DNA of 64,000 bases from Ceratodon purpureus (GCA_014871385.1 CM026421.1:25476752-25540751); one strand, 5' to 3'; numbered from the stretch's first letter, positions 25,740 through 36,814 are shown. A program made the numbers and translations. The notes: a model not told the origin generated them from the sequence alone.

Positions 25740-26688
25740 TTCAAGATAGGAGTATGAGCATATACAAGTAGAAAAAGAAGTGCATGAAGCTAAGAACTCA
25801 CTGCTTTGCATTTTCAAGGTGTCATGGTTTCGAAATTTTGTAACAATTTTGCAATATGAATATAGGTTTCATCATCAATGTATGTTGTGATACCTTACCA
25901 ATATGATTTGTTCACTGGTGAAATTATTGTAGCATACATTTTAACAATTTTGTCGCACTTAAATAATTTTGTTCATAAATTTGTGAAGATAGATATTCAC
26001 AATATTGAAGATGAAGTTGATGTTAAACTTTATATCATATGAATTGCAATTTGTAATTACCTTGTATATTAATCTTGTAAAGATGATCCAACTCCCACCT
26101 TTAAATTGAAATCTAAAGCTTGACCAATATCTACATCTTTTACAAACGAAATTTTTCATATACTCCACATTTTTTATCAAGCATTTACCTTAAGTATTTT
26201 TTCATAACTTGTACAAATTTTATCAACAATTTGCGTCAACTATTATAATAAACCACTATTTTTATGAACAAGAAAGTTATGAACTGTAATAAAAAACAAC
26301 TTAGCTTGCTATATATTTAGTTGGATTCCTCAAGTAGTATATTTTATGTATGACTCCAATACTAACATCCCAAAATCACATATCCACAGAAGATAAAAAA
26401 ACCTATGATAGGTAGAATGCTTGGTGTGCCTTGTTGCCATTGTTGAATTTTTCTAAAATTCTACATAAAGACAAATGTCAAAAATAAGGAGTGGAAATGA
26501 ATTTATTTATTTAGATAAAGTATGAATTTGTTGTGAATTTTTGAAGTGTGTACTGTCCAATTGACCCAAAAGAATCTCATGATTTTGCCATGATTTCATC
26601 ATTAAGTGCTACATAATTTTGCCCCTATTAGATGTTGGCTTGATGCACTTCTTTCTCTACTTGTATATGCTCATACTCCTACCTTGAA
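25740..26688. mobile_element. Region bounded by 51-bp inverted repeats
   Basis: The left arm 25740-25790 and right arm 26638-26688 are reverse complements with only about four differences (core GGAGTATGAGCATATACAAG). About 850 bp of AT-rich, non-coding DNA lies between. The similarity stops sharply at both arms. A non-autonomous DNA transposon is the simplest reading, but I cannot see a clear target duplication. Confidence 0.5.
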
Positions 26689-26812
26689 CCCTCATAATTC
26701 TCATAATTAGATATGTTTCCTTATCTCATTTTTCTTCTTCTTCTGTATTTGACATTTTGTGCATTCTTGAATGATTTAGAGTAGATTGCATACTTAGACT
26801 AATGGAGCTTAA

Positions 26813-26887
26813 ATAATGATGAAGTGATTAAGCTTAGATAGTGATGAAGTGATTAAGCTTAGATAGTGATGAAGTGATTAAGCTTAG
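26813..26887. repeat. Three-copy 25-bp tandem repeat
   Basis: Unit GATGAAGTGATTAAGCTTAG plus five bases, three nearly identical copies directly upstream of the reductase relic. Confidence 0.9.
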
Positions 26888-26892
26888 CAATT

Positions 26893-27102
26893 GATAGTCT
26901 AACAAGAAGCCTTGCTTTGGAGTGGGGTACAGATTATGGTATCAAATGCAATGCAATTGCTCCAGGCCCAAAAGCAAAAACCCGAGACACATACAAATTG
27001 TTTCGAGAGGATAGTGGAGTTACAGATCCTTTTAGAAAAGTGAGGAGAAATGTGGGACATAGCATGACTGCGATCTTTCTTGCAGCTGAAACATGCACAT
27101 AA
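26893..27102 (+). pseudogene. Fragment of a peroxisomal 2,4-dienoyl-CoA reductase (SDR family)
   Basis: The frame reads DSLTRSLALEWGTDYGIKCN followed by AIAPGP, the signature region of plant peroxisomal 2,4-dienoyl-CoA reductase (family motif ALEWGTDY-IRVNGIAPGP). After about 40 less conserved residues it reaches an MTAIFLAAE-like segment where the family has DIAM-A-YLA. The bases before it (GGACATAGCATGACTG) fit GDIAM only if one base is missing, so there is probably a frameshift, and the frame stops soon after. The catalytic part and cofactor fold are absent nearby. This is a relic, not a working gene. Confidence 0.7.
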
Positions 27103-28460
27103 TCCTTGATTTCGAGTTCTTTATACCTTTTCCCGTATAAATCTTATCATTGTTGTAAATTATCAAATGCTAAACTTCACCTATGAACAATACAGAAAAT
27201 TGGGTGAGAGTGGGGACCTATGGAGCTTTTGTCTGGTCACAATCCATATCTGAATTCAGCAAGGCAATTTGTAACTAGCTGCATGTATTACAAAACATCC
27301 GGTCACCCACCAACATGACCAACACCACCACAAAAAGAATTGGAGGTACTCTGCTAAACTTGCTTCCCAAATGTAAAAGACAAAAAGATAATGGTGTTAC
27401 GTGTAAATTTAAAAATCCATGTTACAAAACTCACAATCATTTCTGCTGTAACACAGTTACGAAAATAGCAATTATCATCATTCTCATAATTAGAATTAAA
27501 TGTAAAGGTTAGGGACCTAATTAGAGAATAATGTAAAAGTTATAGACTAAGCTGGAGAGCTTGTTCCATAGTAAGAAATAATACAATGACATATGGACCT
27601 GAAGGTGGAAGTCCACGTCAAACAGAGGAACACTAATTTGTAGATCATACATGAATTTTTGATTTTCTTAGATTCATTTTTACTTTACTCACATGTTTTT
27701 GAACATTAATATTCACTCTAAATTAAATCCCATCACTAAAATTAATCATATTTGATAAAGTAATAGAATTTTTTTCATCATTTTGAAATAAATCCAAACA
27801 CCATGTTGTAATGGGCTTTTAGATCGACGTAGAAGAGTCCAAAATTATATAGAATTTGTAGAATTCCATGCATTGCATACATATTCCAAAAGAATTATTC
27901 TCCAATTTGTCAATTAATTCTTTTGCTCCTTCTATTAATTTTCTTTTGAGAAGGCTTTCCCATCATCTCATCTTAACTCAACACCAAATTCAAAACTCAA
28001 AGCTGAACCATTTCTACTCATTTTCGAGCTCCTTTCTATAATTCAATCCTTCGTCTTTCCAAGATGTGCACATGCCGTTGCTCATTGACAAGCTACCGCA
28101 TAGAACTTGAGCATCCTGACACTTGACTTCATACCAACAATCTGCATACGAGCACAAGATACTCAACAGTCCAATATTCCAAATGAGAACACATGCCACC
28201 ATCAATCACCTAAATCGGAAAGACCAGGAATCAAGGAACTCGTTTGGCTCAAAAGTGCTTAACTAACCCATACCGATCAGGAGTGTAACAGGTTCTCCAG
28301 AACCACATGCAGCCTGAAGGGTTTGAGCCCTGGTCTCCGGCACCCCAATATATTTGGGATCTCTGGGAACGCATCCGGTTCTCGGTGAACGCATGTGGGA
28401 TCTCAGGGGAGCGTCTGCGTTCCCAGTGTTGGGAGCGTAGGCGCTTCCTTAAGGTCCCAT
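27103..28460. other. AT-rich intergenic DNA with a GC-richer patch
   Basis: No gene was recognised. A GC-richer patch at about 28,250-28,460 contains GGTTTGAGCCC, a pol III B-box-like word, preceded by a weak A-box-like TGGCTCAA, so it may descend from a tRNA-like retroelement. Confidence 0.35.
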
Positions 28461-28818
28461 AACCAAACAACTTTGGTTTGTGAAGATTTTTCTCAAATTT
28501 CAAAGTATTGAAATTACTTTTTTTTTGTCTGCTTTGAATGAGGCTAGAAAGAAATATACAATTCTTATAAGATCCCATGCTTAGAAGGTTTGTCTTGCAT
28601 CATTTGGTCTTAATATCAAAACGTATGAAAATTCTAACTTATAAATTATGACTTTAATTGGCAACTAAATAAGGAGTATGTTTGAAATGATAATTATCGT
28701 AATAATAAAGCTTCAAACCACTTCTAATACTACAATTATTTCCACATCAAATTTAAGCTACTCAATGAGAATTTGTAAATAAAATTCATAACTAGCATCA
28801 TAATGTGATACAAGGTGG
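28461..28818. repeat. Dispersed repeat B, copy 1
   Basis: The stretch matches 40901-41257 along its full length with scattered substitutions; shared words include GAATGAGGCTAGAAA, CCATGCTTAGAAGGTTT and TAAATAAGGAGTATGTTTGA. Non-coding; element class unknown. Confidence 0.85.
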
Positions 28819-28834
28819 TTGATTTTTCACAAAG

Positions 28835-28835
<1 letters not shown>

Positions 28836-28900
<65 letters not shown>
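28836..28900. repeat. (AT)n microsatellite
   Basis: An uninterrupted AT dinucleotide run just after dispersed repeat B. Confidence 0.95.
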
Positions 28901-28902
<2 letters not shown>

Positions 28903-29289
28903 ACTATATGTTGAAAATTCAAAAATATTGTTAGAAATCTATAATAAATGTTTAAAGAATTCAAAATGATGATTCCAGTATGTCCATTCTTCTGCTTACT
29001 TTGTCTATAGCCATAAATAGTTTGCATGGCTAACTTCATAATATATTTGTCGTGCTAGAATTCGAATTGGAGCCATTATTAAAGAAATGCTTGAATATTC
29101 ACATAGAGGTATGCTGAAATTCTAATACAAAGGCTTATGTTTGACAACAAAAAGGCATGTAAAGAATTATTGGATTAGAAATCCAAATGGTGAGATCATG
29201 CCATGGTACCTCTTGTACATTAATAAGAAAATAAACAAATTTGAAAAAATTCTGAAATTAAATTGGAGTATTAAATTAATTCTTATTGA

Positions 29290-32200
29290 GATTGCAAGAT
29301 GTGGACCCCGACCTTCAATCCTACATAAATAACTAAAGGAGCACGAGCTTCTGGTGACATTGCTTCTTTGTAATGCGGCTACTATGGAGGTAACGATCTT
29401 GATTAGAAATACAATATTATGTCTGGTTTGACCAGGAGGAGTATATCTTTACTTCCATACCTTTGTCCTACGGGCATTGGATTGGGGGTGTATCGAACAC
29501 ACACTTTATTCACTTCCGTAGTTTATCTCTCTCTATGGTTTGACCTATTCGTTAAGCATGTACATGGTTTTCCATTTTTGCAAATTCATCAGCACTGCTG
29601 AACAACAGGAAATTATGTGCTTGATTGATTCCCATTTTTCTGGATGATATGTTCAATGAGTTTGTGGCCGTGATATTGTCGGTCACTTTCGTGCTTGCTT
29701 TTGGGGAGGTATGTATGTATGCGTGTCTTGGACCTTCCCTGCCTTGCCTGTTCTGCAGGTTATATAGAATCAGAACTTGAAGAGGTTTGATGGAATTGTG
29801 GAATATGATTTTCAGGCAACAAGGTTTAAATTTTATTGTAGCCACCTTGGCTAACATCTCTTGGCGCTGACGCTTGCTAATCAGGTGATAAGTTACCTCA
29901 AGCAGTTTGTTCTAGACACGGACTCGCAATCGGTGCTTATAATTTCGTCGGGTTGGTCAAAGTCCCGATGATCTTTGTGGTCTTCCCCCGTGTTCACTAG
30001 CTCTACACGATGATTATAAGGCTTCGTATATAGGCTATTTGGTGTGGAATCAACACGCTTCTGATTGTCAGTTGGTTGACCTGTTTCGGAAGCTGGTTAA
30101 GGCACTGGTTGAGTGACATTTATTTGAAGTGCAGATACTGGACCATTCACAGATTAGGGCACAACGACTCCGCACTATTCAGGCCAGCGCAGCTCAAGGC
30201 ACTAGTCAGCATTTACGGAAAAGAATGCCAATGAGGATTCTGATTCAAAGCTATGTGCATTATTCTGTGGACCTTCATTGCACAAGAAACCCTAAATCCT
30301 GCGAAGGAGAAGCCTGTTGAGGATGAACTTCTGTGGGTTATATCTTGCAGGCTGGCAAAGGGGGAGAACTCACTCACGATGAAACGACGATCATTCAGGG
30401 CGCTTTGGATCACACTGAGAAGGTAAACTACTAAATATGTCATGAATGCTAACTTGACACTTGCCGTGGCAGCCGAGAGTAGGAATTGTCAATCTCCTTT
30501 GTCAAGCAATGGCTGAAATGGGAGGTCCAGCACAACATCGTCGTTGTTGCTGTTCGTGTTGTCTTTTTCTACGGAAGGGATTTTGGTTATTAACTTCCTG
30601 TTTATCGTGCTCGTCTCAGACTGCGCTGGATCCCATGAACCCATCAGAATCGACTTTCTCACTGGATATCAACACAAAGCTAGAGGGGTACGTACATCTC
30701 TTTACATTGGAAGCACAGAAGTTTCATCATTTCTAGCTCATAGATCATGATGTTTGTGAGCTATGTACGTGCCCTGTGTTTCATAATGCTTGTCACTGTT
30801 AATGTTCTCTAGGGAGGCAATGGAGAAAATTATGGCTCGTGGACACAGCCGTATTCCTGTTTATGATGGGGACTAACAAAATCTTGTTGGTGTCTTACTG
30901 GTAATCTGCAGACCTGTCACCTTAAGCATGATTCAACTGGTGGATAGATTTAGGTTCTTTTAGGGATCAGGTTCTTGACCGACTTTCTTGTTATTGACAA
31001 ACTCTTGATCTGGTCTCGATTGTGCTCCAATGATGCTTACTCAGGAAACTGTTAAGAGATGATCAAAATCATCAGTTACCCACTGCGAATGTTTAAAACA
31101 CGAGCCGAAAAGTATATGCTGGGTATAGGAAAGGAAAGGATATCCAAAGATGTAGAGTTTTGTCCAGAATCTAGAACTTCTGTGATCTTACTATGGAGAT
31201 CTTCTTGCAGCTAAAAAGCCTTTTGACTGTACGTCATGAGGCTGGAACCCCCATCAGTGCTCTCCCCATCAGAAGGATACCCCAGGTACTTAATCCATCT
31301 TCTACATGAGTTAATTGAGTGGATTAAACTGAAGCTAAACGACGCCGAGTCACTGGACAGCAATCTTGCCTTATCATACAGCAAATCAGTTCCGAGGTTT
31401 TAGTTGCACAACTGAAGCCTGATCCTGAGATTTGTAGTCCTTTAGTATCTTATTCTGTCCCAAGATTCCATAGAAATTCGCTGATTGCCCTGGTTGTAAT
31501 ATCTGGTGTAAATTGCAGAGTGCCCAGTGACATGCTACTGTATGACATACTCAACGGATTTCAGAAAGGTGGGAGCCATATGGCAGCAGTAACAAAAGGG
31601 AAGAGCATGAAGAAAGCCAGCCAGAGGCCCCAGGAAACAGACGCCAATTCTGAAGCGGACAAAGAAAAGGGTATGCCGGATGAAGACCAGTCAGAAATCG
31701 ACAGCAAGGTAGAGGAAGATGAGTATGCTCTCCTCGATGAGGGAGAAGTGATTGGGATCCTCACACTTGAAGATGTGATGGAAGAGCTCTTACAAGCTAG
31801 ACTCATATCTCACGTCTTTGGAGAAAACAATCTTGGACTGTCAGATTGGGGATGGAATTCTCATGTTCTAATTCAAAAGGATTATATCTTCTGACAAGTT
31901 TGCTAATTCTTGTGAACTGTTCTGTGGTGTAATACAAGAAGAGATTGTAGACGAAACAGATGAGTTCATTGATGTCGCCAACAAGTATGTTTGCTTCTTG
32001 AGCCAGATATTTGTGTTTTATGATCGAAATGGATTACTCCATGGATTTCCAGGTAACGGCTTTTTACTAGACAGCCTTAAGTTGCCAGGATCAGGGCTTG
32101 GAACATTTAACTTGAGATTGATACATTTGTAGATGCTTACCACGTAGTCATTATGGTTGCAGGGTACGAGTGGCTGCTGCGGCAGGACAAATGAATCGAG

Positions 32201-32578
32201 GAGGCTCCCTGGTTCGCAGGATTACTTCGTTTAAAAATCCGGTAACCCTCGTGATCACTTTCCTGCAAATTGTAGTTGGTAATCCGTTATTGTTGACAGA
32301 ATTACTGTTGATTGGCATGTTTGGCAACGTCGACTGTGATGCCTGTGATTCTTAGCTGCATAAAATGAATGCACTTTGAGGATCAAGCTTCAGACATCCT
32401 GAATAACTCAACTAATATTGCTGTTCTATGGTTACAGCAAATGGGATTGTCAAAGCAAGGACAAAAAGCGATCAAGAAGGTCCGCGAGGTAGAGAACGAG
32501 GCTAGACAAAATCGTTTGGCCGCTCTTGGCATAAATAGCAGCAATAATTTGACAGAGCTGCTGTTAAATCAAAAGTAA
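29290..32578 (+). pseudogene. CNNM/DUF21-CBS domain membrane protein pseudogene
   Basis: Pieces of a plant CNNM-type (DUF21 plus CBS-pair, putative Mg2+ transporter-related) gene occur in the right order. They read ELLVTLLLCNAATME (to 29399), FVAVILSVTFVLAFGE (to 29708), QAVCSRHGLAIGA (about 29900), GHNDSALFRPAQLKALVSIY (about 30,155-30,220), [15 protein letters not shown] (30351-30422), ESTFSLDINTKLE (30620-30685), EAMEKIMARGHSRIPVYDGD (to 30873), LLTVRHEAGTPISALPIRR (to 31285), YDILNGFQKGGSHMAAV (from 31519), EEIVDETDEFIDV (about 31,940), RVAAAAGQMNRGG (about 32,165) and a final exon ending at TAA 32576-32578. Lesions: in-frame TAA at 30874-30876 inside the CBS region, a frameshifting insertion near 29890, apparent extra C before the 31286 donor, and a GT-to-GC change at the donor near 31,796. 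The exon skeleton is still clear, so inactivation looks fairly recent. Confidence 0.8.
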
Positions 32579-32930
32579 ATCGAATCGGATGCAGCTGCTC
32601 GGTTGCATTCAGTGATGACTTCAGGCTGATGACTAGACAAAACCTTGTTAATGCGTCTGTACGAACTCAAACTGGTTGATCTTTGCAACTTTATTCAGGA
32701 GGCTCGTAAATTATACATTTAGCAGTATTACAACATGTGGCGCAGCCAGGCTGCCTCTCAAAGGTTTAGAGCAGTTTAGTGGCAGCTTCTGTATTGATGA
32801 AGCTGCTTAATAGCTCTACGAAAGGTGGTAGCAAAGAGATTTCTCATAGCCATACTAGTATCATTCGGTGTAAGTACTTCTTAAGAAATGAGAGGAAGGT
32901 TGAGATTACCCAATGAAGTGTGCCTCATTC

Positions 32931-33156
32931 GAAGTGAAGGGATCCTCACACTTGAAGATGTGATGGACGAGCTCTTACAAGTAAGACTCACATCTCACGT
33001 CTTTGGAGAAAACAATCTTGGAGTGTCAGATTGGAGATGGGATTCTCATGTTCTAATTCAAAAGGATTTTATCTACTGACAAGTTTGCTAATTCTTGTGA
33101 ACTGTTGTGTGGTGTAATACAGGACGAGATTGTAGACGAAACAGATGAGTTCATTG
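32931..33156 (+). pseudogene. Partial tandem duplicate of the CNNM-like gene
   Basis: This block repeats 31745-31971 with few differences: the end of one exon (GILTLEDVMDELLQ), a whole short intron and the start of the next exon (DEIVDETDEFI). Here the donor is the normal GTAAGA, whereas the longer copy has GCTAGA, so this duplicate keeps the ancestral splice site. The match stops exactly at 33156, where an unrelated repeat sequence begins. Confidence 0.8.
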
Positions 33157-33193
33157 TTTGTAGGTGAACCTTGAGGTCCCACACGCCTTGTTT
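33157..33193. repeat. Short dispersed repeat, inverted relative to 25,667-25,702
   Basis: Thirty-odd bases (core TAGGTGAACCTTGAGGTCCC) are the reverse complement of 25667-25702 with about two differences. It abuts the break point of the CNNM partial duplicate. Confidence 0.7.
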
Positions 33194-33421
33194 ATTGAAC
33201 ATATAAACTTAGAATGGACGAAGTCAGAAACTCTCACATGTACACGAGATATGCCACAAAGGGAACCATATACTTCATCGAGGATAATCAGATAACATGA
33301 ACCAAGCAGTGGGCGTGCTTAAGTAGACAGTAGTGCTTAACCGACTACTTATGAGCCTAATACTCTTAACAGTTTCTTGTGCCCTATGTGACGTTCTGTG
33401 TCTATTGTTTGTTTTTGAAAT

Positions 33422-34786
33422 TCAGTAGTCACCGCGAGGACGCGACCGGTGAGGCGTCTGATGACGATCCTGGCGATGGCGACGAGGACTCCTCGAGGGA
33501 AGCGACATGTGAGGCGTCTGATGGCGATCCTGGCGATGGCGACGAGGACTCGGCGAGGGAAGCGACCTGTGAGGCGTCTGATGACGATCCTGGCGATGGC
33601 GACGAGGACTCGGCGAGGGAAGCAGACGAGCGCAGTAAACAGGCTGCAGCTCGATATACTCGCGCTTGTACTTGTGCCACTGGCGCAGACTGTGAGAAAG
33701 GCGTTGGCTCTGCAAGGTGACGTTCCATTCCGAATTGCTGTAACTCGGCCAATTGCCGTGACTCTGCCAGTTGCTGATGTGTAAATCCGCCGATGGCACG
33801 ACATTTTTGAACAAGGTCGCATTTTGGTGGAAGAGGCCGCTAAGGACGCCTTGCGACGACATGACACCTTCAGGAGTTATGAAAGGCTGCCCTTGTTGAG
33901 CCTTGTAAAACTCGATGTACCGGAAGCAGAATGGATCCCCGGGGTTGAGGTATAAGTGAGGAACCCAGTCCCGTAGCTTCTCGAACTGCGCCCATTCGTC
34001 GTTCATCGCTGCTTGATTCCCATAAGATTGCACAAACACCCGCTTCAGCTCGCCAAAGTCCACCTCCAGTTCAGGAACATGATTGTCCCCATAGAAATCA
34101 GCTGGAGCTGTCGGACGAACCCTGCCCGAAAGAACATTCACCACCGTGACCAAAGGAGGGTTGAAGAGACGTGTATCGATGTTGATCCCGTAAGTAGAAT
34201 ATAAAGTCCCGCCGACAATGAGACCAATCGCTGCTCCCAGCGAGTGGCCAGCCATGCAAATTGACTCATTCGGATACCGCGTTTGGAAGCTCTTCACCAC
34301 CTGCACAATCAACCGAACTGTATCGAGAACCCGATCGGATTGATTCAGCGCATGCATACCAATCCTCAGATCATCTAACAAATCCATCGATCTGGTGGGT
34401 ATAGTGCCCCTTAGCACAATCGCCAGGCCCGGAGCCTTGCGGTTCCTGTGTGAGGGCCTCCGTCGATAGAACGCCAGACCCAAATCCTTGAGATACAACT
34501 CGTTTGCCAGCGTTGCCCGGCATAGATACGGCTCCCAGTGCGTATCACCATAGTCCTCCGCTCGTTTATTATCATACTCCATAAGCAAAGCCCCGAATCT
34601 TTCAATCAGGTTCAAGTCGCGAAAATAAGTACAATGCACAAGCATTGCCATCAAACATCGCCGTGAAATTCTATCGTAAGATTTCACCGCGAGCTTCAAG
34701 TGCGCATCCCAAGAGTGGAGCGCGCTAGAAGCCGCCATATATCCAAGCTCGTCTACAAAATCTCTGGCCATTTGCCGTAACCCCAT
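33422..34786 (-). CDS. Lipase class 3-like alpha/beta hydrolase (At4g10955-type) with tandem-repeat basic tail
   Basis: A single exon encodes 454 residues. The fold is shown by LAIVLRGTIP near residue 121, DLLDDLRIG near 135, the nucleophile elbow AGHSLGAAIGL with Ser182, LFNPP near 207, and VPHLYLNPGDPFCFRYIEFY near 275-294. The last is typical of the plant At4g10955-like group of class 3 lipases, sometimes annotated GDSL although the motif is GHSLG. Substrate unknown, presumably a lipid ester. The normal domain ends near 385. It is followed by three copies of a 20-residue unit (LPSPSPRRHRQDRHQTPHRS, residues about 389-448) coded by 60-bp DNA repeats and then RGDY at the stop. The tail is Arg/His/Pro-rich and strongly basic, and I know of no counterpart in the family. 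The lack of introns and sharp composition differ from the neighbours. Confidence 0.85.
   Translation of the reverse strand: MGLRQMARDFVDELGYMAASSALHSWDAHLKLAVKSYDRISRRCLMAMLVHCTYFRDLNLIERFGALLMEYDNKRAEDYGDTHWEPYLCRATLANELYLKDLGLAFYRRRPSHRNRKAPGLAIVLRGTIPTRSMDLLDDLRIGMHALNQSDRVLDTVRLIVQVVKSFQTRYPNESICMAGHSLGAAIGLIVGGTLYSTYGINIDTRLFNPPLVTVVNVLSGRVRPTAPADFYGDNHVPELEVDFGELKRVFVQSYGNQAAMNDEWAQFEKLRDWVPHLYLNPGDPFCFRYIEFYKAQQGQPFITPEGVMSSQGVLSGLFHQNATLFKNVVPSADLHISNWQSHGNWPSYSNSEWNVTLQSQRLSHSLRQWHKYKREYIELQPVYCARLLPSPSPRRHRQDRHQTPHRSLPSPSPRRHRQDRHQTPHMSLPSRSPRRHRQDRHQTPHRSRPRGDY
33434..33624. repeat. 60-bp tandem repeat inside the lipase-like gene
   Basis: Three copies plus edges of a GC-rich 60-bp unit (GACGAGGACTCGGCGAGGGA followed by 40 more bases) differ at only a few positions per copy. 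Because 60 is a multiple of three the copy number can change without a frameshift, and more than one reading frame stays open. Confidence 0.95.
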
Positions 34787-36800
34787 CCTGAGCGTCTTGC
34801 GGGGAACGCCGAGGCTTCAAAAAACTGTGAACACACCAAAAAAACTGTGAAGACATCAAAAAAACCTCAACCGGCAATCGAGCAGATTACTGTAATGACC
34901 AAAGCCTACTTGTGCATCCACTCGATTGCCGCATTGTGCATCCACAAACTTCGAAACCAAATGCAACAAGAAACATAATCTCTCGACCCTAAACTTGGAC
35001 CTGAATTTATACATATCCCGCCCCTGCCGACTAACTGGCCACTTTCTCCACATCGCGTTCTCCGCCCAGTGAAAATTCTCCCGCCCCTGCCGACTAACTG
35101 GCCATTCTCTCGACATCGCGTTCTTTGCCTAGTGAAAATTAAATTAAGTTGGCGAATAATCGCCAGTAACCATGTTTTCATGATGGCGAACTCGACGTGG
35201 GAAATTTTCGTGGATTTGGGCCCCTGCGCCACCCACGGCCTTAGGGTTTGATGTGAGTTGGGGCAACACTTCGCCATCTCCGCATCCGCACCAGGTTGCT
35301 TGCATGCATGGTTGCCTTCCCTCACACGCTTAGCGCCACCTACTCCTCCTAAAATACCCCGGGAGCCAGACTCCCAGATAATCTTCTGTACAGACTTTCG
35401 CCAATTTCGCACCAACCCCTGGCGGCCCTCGTCACTAGCCAGCCTTGAAATCAAGGATTGGCTAGGACATTCTGGACCGTAGATTCCCCTCTTGTGATCT
35501 GGGTCGTCAATCTCCTCTAGGTGAAATTTTCTTCACAATCCTCACATCAAAGTTTCTTTTGAAATTGGTTTTTTTGGCCCACAAAACACTTGAAACCCAT
35601 TTTGCAACAAGGGAAAAAAACTTTTTTTTCAACTTAGAACATTACGATCTTATAAACGGTAAGGACTTTTAATCTAAGATTTGGGGTACATATACATGTA
35701 TAAGTAAGGTACTAGATTTTACAATTATTTCTCTAAAAATTATATCAAAACTTAAAAACCTACACCTTATATTCAAAGAGTCAAGTTTTGAGGGTTTTTG
35801 GCAGTTTTGAGGCCTTTCACTTTAAGGGTTGAGTTCAACTTTTGCCAAAGTTTTGAATGCCATATGTTATATTAGAATAATTTATAACCTCATCCTATTT
35901 GTGTTAAGAGCTAGGTGAGTGAACCAAGATGTTTGCATTGAAATTTGTACACTAATATGTAGATGATACATTATAGCATTGAAGTATGTATTTCAAACAA
36001 AGACACAAATGAGGGAATTAACAGATGAAGTGAGGTGACATGTTAAGTGATAAAGAGTGTTAATGTACATGTAACTTTAATAAATTTTTGATTAATTTTA
36101 AAATATATTAGCCTGTTTAGTGGCATAATACTTGTTTATGAATCTAAAAGCAATTACAAGGAATAATTATTTTTGAAGTGATTATTTCAAATTCTCTGAA
36201 TTTTTTAGTTTATACTAATTTTTTATTTAAATATTTGACAAAAAATTAGTTTCATTATGAGACATTTTTGTGTTGGTGAAGATTATTTAAATTAAAAATT
36301 ATAGATCAGTATGCATATATTTTTAGAAAATGGATACACTAGGATGAGTGCTACGATTTTCAAAGTTTGTAGTTTTAATGTTGCTATTGTGACTAATCAT
36401 CAAGCTTAATGAACAAAGTTGAAATATACATTGTTCAGAAGTCATATGTATAGGAAACTTTAATGTAAACATTGAATGAATCTTCAATTGATAAACTTTG
36501 AATCTTCCAAGAATGTAGTTTTCTCTAACTTATTTCCTTTAATCTTACTCCCAAAATTAAATCAAACAAAACCTTTGTTTTCAACGCAAAATACAACACT
36601 ACCAATACAACACTACGAAAAACATCATAAAAAATTTAAATCAAATGAAATGTCAAACATACATTACACTATGTTACACACATTAGAACAACAACAATAT
36701 GAACAAAGGAGTAAGATAAAAAGATATTTTGATATGTGATTTATAATTTGGATACTAAGACTACTAGATTACATTTCAACAGCAAATCTTACAAGGATGA
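34787..36800. other. Lipase promoter side, then AT-rich DNA with a dispersed repeat
   Basis: The first 700 bp lie upstream of the minus-strand lipase and contain a 63-bp tandem duplication (annotated separately). From 35,520 the DNA is AT-rich. About 35,545-35,830 is a diverged inverted relative of the element at 51.9-52.2 kb. No coding sequence was recognised. Confidence 0.45.
35017..35140. repeat. 63-bp tandem duplication upstream of the lipase-like gene
   Basis: 35017-35077 and 35080-35140 are nearly the same (both begin CCCGCCCCTGCCGACTAACT and end AGTGAAAATT). They lie 230-350 bp upstream of the lipase start codon, so they could alter its promoter or leader. Confidence 0.9.
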
Positions 36801-36814
36801 ACACAATTTTTACT

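Noticed and set aside
26917..27102. A functional short-chain dehydrogenase gene
   Set aside because: Only the C-terminal signature region is present, with a probable frameshift and early stop; no cofactor-binding part nearby.
33434..33624. CRISPR-like array
   Set aside because: The 60-bp units are contiguous copies without variable spacers, inside a eukaryotic coding region.
33379..33784. Open frames on the plus strand through the 60-bp repeats (Asp/Glu/Gly-rich and Arg-rich)
   Set aside because: They are antisense shadows of the lipase tail: a repeat length divisible by three keeps several frames open. Only the minus frame continues into a conserved domain.
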